From the IMG/VR virus record IMGVR_UViG_3300029787_000291, positions 1 to 25,593 of that record: 25,593 nt of DNA; one strand, written 5' to 3'. The translations under genes and the position numbers were made by a program. Every line of letters starts with the position of its first letter. The stretch's first letter is position 1. The notes below the pieces were generated by a model, which saw only the letters and a program-made list of their open reading frames with translations, ran no database searches and was not told where the DNA came from. The stretch comes from a virus. This document shows positions 1-6,568 of this stretch, in pieces.

Positions 1-1
1 G

Positions 2-325
2 GTTAAAGGTAAAGATGTAGTTACTAATACTCCTGACCAAACAATTAATATTTCACAGAAGTTTAGTCCAGATTCCGAAACAGCAGATAAAAATGATGGT
101 GGTTCGGCTATTACTACAGATGTACCAAACGATGATACTACAAAGCCAGGAGGCAAAAAAGGTGGTATGCCAGAAATTTTAGCTGCGGCAACAGGAACTG
201 GTGGTAATACAAAAATAAATAGAAGTAATCCAGTAGATGGTACACCGGTCTCAGATGGTTCAAGTGCTGATCCAACTTTTAAAGCAGGTCTTAATTTAAA
301 CAATCAAGCAGTAAATAAAGCTTAA
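2..325 (+). CDS. Hypothetical protein, C-terminal part (5' end outside window)
   Basis: An open frame enters from the left edge and stops with TAA at 323-325, giving about 107 residues. The composition is Gly, Asn, Thr, Asp and Lys rich with few hydrophobics, and includes a PGGKKGG stretch and a run of GTGGN-type residues. It looks disordered or fibrous rather than like a compact enzyme. No domain is recognised. It lies 10 nt upstream of a fibre-like gene on the same strand, so a virion or appendage role is possible, but that rests only on position. The true start and full length are not visible here. Confidence 0.6.
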   Translation, partial: VKGKDVVTNTPDQTINISQKFSPDSETADKNDGGSAITTDVPNDDTTKPGGKKGGMPEILAAATGTGGNTKINRSNPVDGTPVSDGSSADPTFKAGLNLNNQAVNKA

Positions 326-335
326 AATATAAAAA

Positions 336-2078
336 ATGGCAATAATATATACATATCCAAAACTACAAAATCCTCAGGGTAATGAACTAATAGTCGTATC
401 GGATGTAAATAATAAGAACGCAACTAGATTAATTACCATAGCAGATATAGCATCGTTAGTACCAGGCGGTGGTGGAGCGGGTTGTAGTACTGCTATTACA
501 GGAATTGTTGACAACGCTGGCGTTTCTTTATATAGTGCTTTAGCATGTAGTGACATGTCTCTAGTATCTAGCGATAATTCAATATCAATAAGCACTAATG
601 CTAATAATGATGGTATAAATATAACAACAGTACAAACTCCTTTAGAGTGCGCTGAAACTACAGTATTAGGTGGTATTAAAATAGCTAGTCAATATGACAT
701 TGATTTTATACCAGGCCCTGTTACTTCGGATTTTACAACTCTACCTATAGAAAAATCTTTTTCTACAGACGAACCAGGGCAAAGCTGTACTGCAATAGTA
801 AGAATACCAAACACTACTCAATATCAACTTCCATGCGCAACGATTGATGCTATTGGAGGAATTAAAATAGGTGCTGTAGATGAAGCAGCTAATCCTGTTA
901 CAGGTACTGGAACTGCAATTGCTTTAGAAGCGAACGCAAACTGTGAAGGTTTTGTAAGAATACCTAGCATTGATCCTTATGTTTTACCTTGTGCTGGAGC
1001 GACTACCTTAGGTGGTATTAAAGCAGGTAAGGTAACTATAGAAGTTCCAGCCGTTGCTGAGAGCGGTGCGTACTACCCTATTGAAACTGTTGAAGATGAT
1101 TGTACGGCAGTTGTTAGAGTGCCATCAAGTGCTAGTATAACTTGTGCAACTACTGAAAGCATTGGTGGAATAATTGTAGGTTCTGCAGGTGGTTCTATAT
1201 CTCCAACAACAACAGAAAATCCGGCAACAGCATATGCTGTAGAAGTAAACAATAACTGTGAAGCTTATGTTCAGGTACCTAATTCATCTTCACTTAGCTG
1301 TGCTACAAGCACCACACTTGGAGGAGTTAAAATAGCTAGTGCTATATCTCAAGACTCTGTTCCTTCTGCGGCAGGATCAGGAACATTATATCCAGTTCAA
1401 AAATTAAGTAATGAAGTAGGTACCGACTGTACGGCAGTAGTAAGAGTACCAGATTCAACTACGCCTGAAACTGTTAAAATAGGTTTTTCACCTATGAGTA
1501 TATATGAAGCTAGAAACCAAATAGCTGCAGTTTCACAAACCTACTGGATACAACACGTTATAAACAGCGAAACTTTATTTAATAAAGTTGATTACTGGTC
1601 TTTAAATGGAGGAATAACTGGTCAACTTACAGTTGGTGTATATTCTGGAAATTTAGATACATTTGCTAGTTCAAACGCCACGCTCATTGCATATGGGACT
1701 GCAGATACTATTGCGGTAGGTGTTAATACTATTAATTTAACAACAGCTGCAAATGGAGCATCAGTACCTCCTGGTCAAGACGTTGTAGTTATGGTTTCAA
1801 GAGATACAGAAGGTCCAGCTATATTAGGTATTCCAGGAAATCAATATCCATTAGCACAAGCTAAGCTATCAATGAAAACCCCTGGGTATTTAGTAAGTAC
1901 AGGCTTATCATTAGGAGATACTATTACAACAAACTTACAAACTCTTTTAAACGCAAGTGGTCAAGAAACTGCTGTTGGAGCAAGTGTGGACAGGTTTGCA
2001 TTACACTTTTATTTGAAAGAAGATGGTTCAGATAGTAAAGATGAGGCAGATAGTGAAGAAGAGTCTGAAGGAGGATAA
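336..2078 (+). CDS. Repeat-containing phage fibre / virion appendage protein
   Basis: This 580-residue protein has three parts. Residues 1-45 (IYTYPKL, then VVSDVNN and a T-R-x-I-T-I-A-D-I stretch) resemble short N-terminal segments I recall from virion-attached proteins of marine phages. Residues about 104-372 hold a repeated unit with an LGGIKIG-like motif at about 111, 173, 225, 276 and 328, that is every 51-62 residues. Most copies are preceded by C-x-A-x-V-R-V-P and a second Cys before ATxxxLGG (C151/C167, C203/C219, C256/C270, C308/C322). GGIK-type repeats are common in phage tail fibres. Residues 373-565 form a different, beta-rich domain, and the end is very acidic (Asp/Glu/Ser). A surface fibre or host-contact protein is the best reading. 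The C-terminal domain was not recognised. Confidence 0.6.
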   Translation: MAIIYTYPKLQNPQGNELIVVSDVNNKNATRLITIADIASLVPGGGGAGCSTAITGIVDNAGVSLYSALACSDMSLVSSDNSISISTNANNDGINITTVQTPLECAETTVLGGIKIASQYDIDFIPGPVTSDFTTLPIEKSFSTDEPGQSCTAIVRIPNTTQYQLPCATIDAIGGIKIGAVDEAANPVTGTGTAIALEANANCEGFVRIPSIDPYVLPCAGATTLGGIKAGKVTIEVPAVAESGAYYPIETVEDDCTAVVRVPSSASITCATTESIGGIIVGSAGGSISPTTTENPATAYAVEVNNNCEAYVQVPNSSSLSCATSTTLGGVKIASAISQDSVPSAAGSGTLYPVQKLSNEVGTDCTAVVRVPDSTTPETVKIGFSPMSIYEARNQIAAVSQTYWIQHVINSETLFNKVDYWSLNGGITGQLTVGVYSGNLDTFASSNATLIAYGTADTIAVGVNTINLTTAANGASVPPGQDVVVMVSRDTEGPAILGIPGNQYPLAQAKLSMKTPGYLVSTGLSLGDTITTNLQTLLNASGQETAVGASVDRFALHFYLKEDGSDSKDEADSEEESEGG

Positions 2079-2082
2079 AATA

Positions 2083-2121
2083 TTCTACAAACCGTAGAAA
2101 ACCAAACTATCATGTGATAGT
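2083..2121 (+). other. Two short tandem hairpins in the gap after the fibre gene
   Basis: The 71-nt gap holds two inverted repeats: TTCTAC/GTAGAA (2083-2088 with 2094-2099, 5-nt loop) and ACTATC/GATAGT (2106-2111 with 2116-2121, 4-nt loop). Neither is followed by a T-run, so they are not classical intrinsic terminators. They could slow polymerase, mark an RNA processing point or protect the fibre mRNA 3' end, or be chance in AT-rich DNA. Confidence 0.35.
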
Positions 2122-2149
2122 ATAATAATAACCAAAATAAAAAAAAACC

Positions 2150-2434
2150 ATGACGTTTTTATATACCAGTAGCTTTAGAGCTGCTACACAACCAGATCAA
2201 AGTATGATCAACCATTGGAAACATATAACCGAAAAAAGTAATTGGAGAATTGTACAGTTACCAAATGGATTTTATCAAACAGAATACAAACACCCAGAAG
2301 AAGATGACTGGGTAGATGTAACTCGTAGAGAAACAATGGAAGGAGCTGAAGCCGCTATTGATGGATCTATAGAACACTATGACAAAAAGTTAGAGTTTCT
2401 TAAAGGACCTAAAGTAGTTAAAACATTTAAATAA
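2150..2434 (+). CDS. Hypothetical protein, 94 aa
   Basis: A soluble protein of 94 residues with several aromatic residues in its first half (W23, W32, W54), then an acidic patch EEDDWVDV, then a Lys-rich end. The pattern WRIVQLPNGFYQTEY followed by DDWVDVTRRETMEGAE looks like a small compact alpha/beta fold with a beta-hairpin and a helix. I do not recognise the family. The start ATG follows a poly-A leader with no Shine-Dalgarno sequence, as for nearly all genes here. It sits between the fibre gene and the chaperonin pair with no obvious functional link to either. Confidence 0.6.
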   Translation: MTFLYTSSFRAATQPDQSMINHWKHITEKSNWRIVQLPNGFYQTEYKHPEEDDWVDVTRRETMEGAEAAIDGSIEHYDKKLEFLKGPKVVKTFK

Positions 2435-2440
2435 ATAATT

Positions 2441-2524
2441 ATGGCATACGGTAAGAAAAAATCTATGACTAAAAAGGTTAAAAGCAAACCTAAGAAAACA
2501 AAAAATAAGTCAAAAAAGAAATAA
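2441..2524 (+). CDS. Tiny Lys-rich protein, 27 aa
   Basis: ATG at 2441 starts a 27-codon frame six bases after the previous stop and ends with TAA at 2522-2524. More than half of the residues are Lys, with MAYGKKKS at the start and a KKTKNKSKKK end. Such a peptide would bind nucleic acid or acidic surfaces non-specifically. The MA- start, the A-rich leader and the tight spacing match neighbouring genes, which supports translation. The shortness and A-rich composition leave room for chance. Similar Lys-rich small proteins occur at 6830-7454. Confidence 0.45.
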   Translation: MAYGKKKSMTKKVKSKPKKTKNKSKKK

Positions 2525-2549
2525 GACAAATACAATTTAATTTAATCAA

Positions 2550-4106
2550 ATGAATGAAACCATAGTTAAGCATCTAAACTTCGGTGATGATGCTAGAAGC
2601 AAAATATTTGCAGGAATTAATAAACTCACTAATGCTGTTAGCTCTACATTAGGAGCTAGCGGCAAGTGTGTTATAATGGAAGACAATACTGGTAAACCAA
2701 TTATAACAAAAGACGGTGTAACTGTTGCTGACAATATAATATTACTAGACCCAGTAGAAAATATGGGAGCTAGATTACTAAAAGAAGCAGCACAAAGAAC
2801 AGTTAAAGACGCTGGTGACGGTACTACAACAGCAACCATACTTGCTCAAGCAATACTTGAAGAAGCTACCAAGCACGATCAAGTTGATAGTTCAAGAAAT
2901 ATAAAAGAAGGAATTAACTCAGCTGTTGAAAATGTAGTTAAATACTTACAAAAGAAAAGAAAAAAAGTAAGTGGTAATAAAATAGATCAAGTAGCTACAA
3001 TATCAGCTAACAATGATAAAGAGTTAGGAAAAATTATAGGTGAAGCTTTTAAAAAAGTAAATGAAACAGGCGTTGTTATCATGGAAACTCATGATGAGAA
3101 TAAAACTTTTGTTGAAGTTATTAAAGGAGCTCAATATGAAAGAGGATTAACCAACCCTCATTTTGTCACTAACAAAGACAAAGGAACTGTAGAGCTTGAT
3201 AATCCATATGTTTTGCTTGTAGAAAACAAAATAGAAAACATTAGGCAAATTCAAGGAGTTTTAGAGTTTATTATAAAAGGAAATAAAAGTTTATTAATAA
3301 TAGCTGAAATGGAACCAACGGTTACATCAGCATTAGCAATGAATAAGATACAAGGTAATATAAAGGTTAATGTTATTGATCCTCCAGTTTATGGAGTTAA
3401 TAAACAAAAAACTTTACATGACTTATCACTTATAACAGGTGCTACTATTATTAATGAAGATCTAGGAGATGATATGGACATGCTAACAGAAGAGCATTTA
3501 GGTTCTTGTGTTAAGTCAGTTACAGACAATGCTGAAACAATATTACAAGTTCATGAATTAAGTGAAGAGGTAGAAGATTTAATACTTAGTTTAAAAGATA
3601 AACTACAAAAAGAAACTAACCCAAACTTAGTGTTATCACTAGAAAAAAGATTAGCTAGATTAGCTGGCAAGGTTGCAATTGTTAAAGTTGGAGCTAACTC
3701 AGAGGTAGAATTAAAAGAAAAGAGAGATAGAGTTGAAGATGCTATTTGTGCTACTAAAGCCGCAATAAAAGAAGGCATAGTACCTGGAGGTGGTATAGCT
3801 TTATTAAATGCCGCACAGTTTTTAACACCTAAAAATATAGGTGAAGAAGTTTTATACTGTGCTATTAAAAAGCCATTTGAAGTTATATTAAGCAATGCTG
3901 GTATAAACGATTATGAAACCCCAGATACTACAGGTAAAGGTTTAGATGTGGTTACAGGAAAAACGGTGGATATGGTAAAAGCCGGAATAATAGATCCTTT
4001 GCTAGTAACAAAAAGTGCTTTAAAAAACGCGGCTTCTGTAGCAACTACTATATTATCAACTGATTGTGTAATCAACAACTTGAGAGCAAATGAAAGCAGT
4101 AGGTAA
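2550..4106 (+). CDS. groEL: Phage-encoded chaperonin GroEL (Cpn60)
   Basis: At 518 residues this is a complete group I chaperonin subunit, somewhat shorter than the usual 540-550. The family motifs are present: TLGASGK near 33-39, TKDGVTVA at 53-60 (D55, matching E. coli D52), DAGDGTTTAT at 87-96 (D90, matching D87) and RVEDA near 393-398 (D397, matching the catalytic D398). ATP binding and hydrolysis should therefore be intact. The apical domain is divergent: the substrate-contact segment reads RGLTNPHF where E. coli has RGYLSPYF, and a later helix lacks the VVN pattern. The Gly-Gly-Met tail is absent and a short equatorial loop is missing near 455-470. It overlaps groES by 17 nt. It likely folds a phage structural protein, either as its own ring with the neighbouring GroES or in a mixed complex; that role is inference. 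Confidence 0.95.
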   Translation: MNETIVKHLNFGDDARSKIFAGINKLTNAVSSTLGASGKCVIMEDNTGKPIITKDGVTVADNIILLDPVENMGARLLKEAAQRTVKDAGDGTTTATILAQAILEEATKHDQVDSSRNIKEGINSAVENVVKYLQKKRKKVSGNKIDQVATISANNDKELGKIIGEAFKKVNETGVVIMETHDENKTFVEVIKGAQYERGLTNPHFVTNKDKGTVELDNPYVLLVENKIENIRQIQGVLEFIIKGNKSLLIIAEMEPTVTSALAMNKIQGNIKVNVIDPPVYGVNKQKTLHDLSLITGATIINEDLGDDMDMLTEEHLGSCVKSVTDNAETILQVHELSEEVEDLILSLKDKLQKETNPNLVLSLEKRLARLAGKVAIVKVGANSEVELKEKRDRVEDAICATKAAIKEGIVPGGGIALLNAAQFLTPKNIGEEVLYCAIKKPFEVILSNAGINDYETPDTTGKGLDVVTGKTVDMVKAGIIDPLLVTKSALKNAASVATTILSTDCVINNLRANESSR

Positions 4107-4350
4107 ATATATAGTTATAAAAGAATTACAAGAAAAAACCACTAAAACAAAAGGTGGTTTGCTCTTGTCTGATAAACAAAGAGAAGACATAAGGTATCAA
4201 GAAGCTGAGGTATTAAACCCAGGTTCTGACGTAACATTATTAAACAAAGGTGATAAAATCTATTACGATCGACACGCTGGCTTTAATATTGAAATAAATA
4301 AAAAAATGTTCAAAGTAATTAAAGAACAAGATGTAGTAATCATCTTATAA
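4090..4350 (+). CDS. groES: Phage-encoded co-chaperonin GroES (Cpn10) with shortened roof loop
   Basis: An 86-residue co-chaperonin that caps the GroEL ring. The mobile loop is visible at about 14-34 with the GroEL-binding hydrophobic stretch KGGLLL at 21-26 (GGIVL in E. coli). The barrel strands follow as AEVL (39-42), NKGDKIYYD (52-60) and a final QDVVIIL. Between the AEVLNPG strand and NKGD there are only about six residues, where E. coli GroES has about fifteen, so most of the roof beta-hairpin is missing. The same loss is known for T4 gp31, where it enlarges the folding cage for the capsid protein. The start lies inside the groEL end in another frame, implying translational coupling. The order groEL-groES is the reverse of the usual bacterial operon. 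Confidence 0.9.
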   Translation: MKAVGKYIVIKELQEKTTKTKGGLLLSDKQREDIRYQEAEVLNPGSDVTLLNKGDKIYYDRHAGFNIEINKKMFKVIKEQDVVIIL

Positions 4351-4360
4351 AAAGAAAAAT

Positions 4361-4753
4361 ATGGCAGGTATAAGAACAGATTTAAATAGAATGGAGGATA
4401 TGGTTGGAGCAGCTAATAGCACTGAGAAACAACCTGACGCAACTAGATACTATAAAGAAATAACAAAGAGATCTGGAGAAGTAAAACAAAAATCCATTTC
4501 TCAAAAGAAATATGAAAAAAAAGCAACTAAAGCAAGCGAAGATGTATGGGATGAAAAACAGGATAAGAAAGTTGTTTTAAATCCACAAGCAAAATATAGT
4601 TCAGAAGGAAAAACAACTACAACAAAAGTAATTAAAAAAGGAGATAAACCTAGAAAAAAGACGTTTGTTAAAGAGACGTTCGCTGCTGGCGTTAAACCAC
4701 CAACTCATAAAAAAGGTGGTGTAATACTTCCTTCGGGACAAACCTATAAGTGA
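4361..4753 (+). CDS. Hypothetical Lys-rich protein, 130 aa
   Basis: A very polar protein rich in Lys, Thr, Glu and Gln, with no predicted membrane segment and little hydrophobic core before the end. The C-terminus KKGGVILPSGQTYK is the most ordered-looking part and could be a small beta-hairpin or a docking tail. It starts 10 nt after groES, so it is probably on the same transcript. The stop TGA (4751-4753) overlaps a GTG that opens a short remnant reading frame (see 4750-4776). Family not recognised. A long disordered basic region suggests contact with nucleic acid or capsid interior, but nothing proves this. Confidence 0.6.
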   Translation: MAGIRTDLNRMEDMVGAANSTEKQPDATRYYKEITKRSGEVKQKSISQKKYEKKATKASEDVWDEKQDKKVVLNPQAKYSSEGKTTTTKVIKKGDKPRKKTFVKETFAAGVKPPTHKKGGVILPSGQTYK

Positions 4754-4776
4754 GAAGATTAACCTCATCAAATTAA
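4750..4776 (+). pseudogene. Remnant 5' end of the winged-helix-like gene
   Basis: GTG at 4750 opens a nine-codon frame reading M-R-R-L-T-S-S-N-stop. The intact gene at 5128 begins M-R-L-T-S-S-D-L. Both starts overlap the TGA of the gene before them (GTGA and ATGA). The shared bases (4756-4770 = 5131-5145) make chance similarity unlikely. I read this as the old start of the downstream gene, left behind when the gene at 4790-5131 was inserted or duplicated in. Confidence 0.5.
4756..4770 (+). repeat. 15-bp direct repeat, upstream copy
   Basis: AGATTAACCTCATCA, identical to 5131-5145 and 375 bp upstream of it. Similarity continues for about ten more bases with one substitution and one single-base gap (AATTAAAA versus GATTTAAAA). 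The two copies bracket one gene. Confidence 0.8.
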
Positions 4777-4789
4777 AAACCCAAACAAA

Positions 4790-5131
4790 ATGCAAGATAG
4801 AAAAGATTTAGAAAGAAACGAGGCTACAATAAAAAAAATAAAAAATCCACCTAATTATAGTATATTAAACCCGGAGTATAAAGCCGCAACAAAAACTGAT
4901 GAAGAAATAGCAGATACTAGAATTCAAAAAAGAGTTGACAAGCATAAGCAAAAAGCAAAAGACACTTTAGACTCTAACGAAAATAAATCTTATAGACATC
5001 ACGAAAAGCAGAAAAAGCTTTTGCATAAAAGAAGATTAAGACACGGTTTAAGTACTCTTGAACAAGACCAACAACAACGTCTTGGTAATGCCATTGGCAG
5101 TTCCATGAATATAGGAGGAACAGCTAGATGA
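4790..5131 (+). CDS. Hypothetical highly charged protein, 113 aa
   Basis: A mostly helical, very polar protein with heavy Lys/Arg/Glu/Gln content, including NPEYKAATKTDEEIAD near 27-42, a Lys/His-rich stretch around 68-82 and a GNAIGSSMNIGG end that may be flexible. No known domain is recognised. Its stop TGA overlaps the ATG of the next gene by four bases (ATGA at 5128), typical of coupled translation. The gene is flanked by a 15-bp direct repeat containing the start region of the next gene, suggesting it entered this position as a unit. It could be an internal virion or nucleic-acid-binding protein, based only on composition. Confidence 0.55.
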   Translation: MQDRKDLERNEATIKKIKNPPNYSILNPEYKAATKTDEEIADTRIQKRVDKHKQKAKDTLDSNENKSYRHHEKQKKLLHKRRLRHGLSTLEQDQQQRLGNAIGSSMNIGGTAR

Positions 5132-5553
5132 GATTAACCTCATCAGATTTAAAAGAATTAAATTTACTTAAACATTATAGAATAATACGTAAATGGGCTT
5201 GCAAAACAAACGAGCTTAACGATGCTGATCTAGAACTTTTAATTTATTTGGATTCTTTAGAATTATTTACTAAACAAGATTTTAAAACCGGTACGTACTC
5301 ATATAGCTGGGATAATAGGCGCTGGAACAGGTTGTTGAAAAGTGGTTGGATAGTAGTTTGGAGAGAACGAAATAGAACAACGCAGAAATACAATATATAT
5401 AAAGTTTCTACAAAGTGCAAGCAGTTAATAAGTCGTATGTACCGTATTATATTAGGTGAGGAAGATATGCCCACCAAAAAATTAAAAAACAATTATATAG
5501 ATACAGTATTAAAAACTTCTATAAAAAACGTTAACAAAGATAAAACAAGATAA
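5128..5553 (+). CDS. Winged-helix-like (MarR-like) protein
   Basis: A 141-residue protein that reads as a compact winged-helix fold. A helix at about 14-28 (KHYRIIRKWACK) is followed by NDADLELLIYLDSLELF (31-47), a probable recognition helix in SYSWDNRRWNRLLKSGWI (58-75), and a hairpin wing (VVWRERNRTTQKYNIYKVS, about 76-94). A further helix ends at ILGEEDMP, and a basic tail follows. The order of helix, helix and basic wing resembles MarR-type regulators. I recall similar proteins among structural genes of Bacteroidota phages, so it may regulate late transcription or simply bind DNA or protein. Its 5' end is partly duplicated upstream at 4750-4776. Confidence 0.5.
   Translation: MRLTSSDLKELNLLKHYRIIRKWACKTNELNDADLELLIYLDSLELFTKQDFKTGTYSYSWDNRRWNRLLKSGWIVVWRERNRTTQKYNIYKVSTKCKQLISRMYRIILGEEDMPTKKLKNNYIDTVLKTSIKNVNKDKTR
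5131..5145 (+). repeat. 15-bp direct repeat, downstream copy
   Basis: Second copy of AGATTAACCTCATCA, lying within codons 2-6 of the winged-helix-like gene. Together with the preceding GATG it forms an inverted repeat GATGAG/CTCATC with a 6-nt loop over the start codon (5127-5144), which could partly occlude initiation. Confidence 0.8.
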
Positions 5554-5554
5554 T

Positions 5555-5830
5555 ATGGCAATGATAACTCAAGTCAATGGTAAAGCATTAAACACCATGG
5601 ATCAAACGTACCAAACTGGTCAAAAGCCAGTACCAGCTGGATTAAGCTCTATAGATGGAGCACAGAGCTCAATATCTGGTTTAGCAGGCGATGTTAGTGC
5701 AGCTCAAGGAACTGTTGGTGGTGTAAATCCAGCGAGTGGTGCAACTGTTGGAACAAACCCTGGTACAGGTTTAGGATCTTCAACTAATCCTATGGATCCA
5801 AGCGAAATTATAATTAACAATCAAACATAA
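5555..5830 (+). CDS. Hypothetical Gly/Ser/Thr-rich protein, 91 aa
   Basis: A low-complexity protein dominated by Gly, Ser, Ala, Thr and Asn, with VNGKALNTMDQTYQTGQ at the front and a long GTVGG/GATVG/GTGLGSS stretch. There are no Cys or Trp and hardly any charged residues. The composition resembles linkers and flexible parts of virion proteins rather than enzymes. It starts one base after the previous stop (TAATATGG) and belongs to the same transcript. Function unknown. The stretch resembles the composition of the partial protein at 2-325. Confidence 0.55.
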   Translation: MAMITQVNGKALNTMDQTYQTGQKPVPAGLSSIDGAQSSISGLAGDVSAAQGTVGGVNPASGATVGTNPGTGLGSSTNPMDPSEIIINNQT

Positions 5831-5835
5831 AAATT

Positions 5836-6015
5836 ATGCCAAGTTACGGAGAAAAACAAATACCAGCAGGTAAAAAGAAAAATTGTAACCCTAATTACTT
5901 TAAGCCAATGGGCACAAGATCAATGGAGTCAAGAATGACTACAGTAAAAACTGATCTAAAAGTAGAAAATATAGAGTACAAAGGCAACGCTGTACTTAGA
6001 GCAAATAAAGGGTAG
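5836..6015 (+). CDS. Small basic protein, 59 aa
   Basis: ATG at 5836 follows the previous stop by five bases (TAAAAATTATG) and the frame runs to TAG at 6013-6015. The product begins MPSYGEKQIPAGKKKNCNPN, contains MGTRSMESRMT, and ends in a polar stretch. It is too small and polar for a clear domain. The start context, tight spacing and one-base overlap with the next GTG start support it as a real gene. Role unknown. Confidence 0.5.
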   Translation: MPSYGEKQIPAGKKKNCNPNYFKPMGTRSMESRMTTVKTDLKVENIEYKGNAVLRANKG

Positions 6016-6158
6016 TGGAAGATATAAAGCTTTATTTACTAAATGCAGGAGCTTTTGGTATAACAATGATGGATTGGCTAGAGCCTGCATTAAAAATAAT
6101 GTTGCTTATTGTAACTATTGGTTACACTGCTCATAAATGGTGGAAACTTAAAAAATGA
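6015..6158 (+). CDS. Small single-span membrane protein, candidate holin
   Basis: GTG at 6015 shares its G with the preceding TAG and starts a 47-residue frame whose TGA overlaps the amidase ATG (ATGA, 6155-6158). The product has one hydrophobic helix at about residues 24-38 (ALKIMLLIVTIGYTA), followed by a basic aromatic end HKWWKLKK. A tiny membrane protein directly coupled to an endolysin is the classical holin-endolysin arrangement. An internal ATG at 6066 would give a shorter form and a possible dual start. A second, better-supported holin candidate lies at 7768-8220, so this could instead be an antiholin or pinholin. Confidence 0.55.
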   Translation: MEDIKLYLLNAGAFGITMMDWLEPALKIMLLIVTIGYTAHKWWKLKK

Positions 6159-6568
6159 GACAAATAAATAAAATTATCGTACATTGCTCGGCTACTAGAG
6201 AAGGCCAAGATATTCCAGTTGAAACGATTAAAAAATGGCATATCGAAGGTCGAGGGTGGTCAGACATAGGCTATCATTTCTACATTGACATAAATGGTAA
6301 AATACAAAAAGGTAGAGACATAGCTAAAATCGGAGCTCACTGCAAGGGTCAGAATCGTAACTCAATAGGATTATGTTATTGCGGAGGCGTTGAGGCAGAT
6401 GGTAAGACTCCGAAAGACACTAGAACAGACGAGCAAAAAGATGCTCTACTTGCGGTACTTAGAACTCTAAAAGCTATGTATCCGGAAGCAATAATACACT
6501 CACACAACGACTACGCTAATAAAGCATGTCCATCATTTGACGCGACTAGTGAATATGAAAATATCTGA
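6155..6568 (+). CDS. N-acetylmuramoyl-L-alanine amidase (T7 lysozyme type endolysin)
   Basis: A 137-residue amidase that cuts the bond between N-acetylmuramic acid and L-alanine in peptidoglycan. The Amidase_2/PGRP pattern is clear: IIVHCSAT with zinc ligand H10, WSDIGYHFYI with Y40, and SHNDYANKACPSFD with H117, K123 and C125. The H-x5-K-x-C spacing matches T7 lysozyme (H122, K128, C130), so zinc binding and catalysis should be intact. Length is close to T7 lysozyme (about 150). No signal peptide is visible, so it needs a holin to reach the wall. It overlaps the small membrane gene upstream by four bases and the next gene by 14. Whether it also inhibits an RNA polymerase, as in T7, cannot be judged; no such polymerase is in the window. 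Confidence 0.93.
   Translation: MRQINKIIVHCSATREGQDIPVETIKKWHIEGRGWSDIGYHFYIDINGKIQKGRDIAKIGAHCKGQNRNSIGLCYCGGVEADGKTPKDTRTDEQKDALLAVLRTLKAMYPEAIIHSHNDYANKACPSFDATSEYENI

Noticed and set aside
3551-3895. Minus-strand open frame inside groEL (114 codons)
   Set aside because: It lies wholly within a clearly real groEL on the other strand, has no family pattern, and no other minus-strand gene is supported in the window.
2550-4350. Host chromosomal contamination carrying the chaperonin genes
   Set aside because: The genes are flanked on both sides by phage genes on the same strand with the same tight spacing and composition. The proteins are strongly divergent from host GroEL/GroES, and the gene order is reversed.
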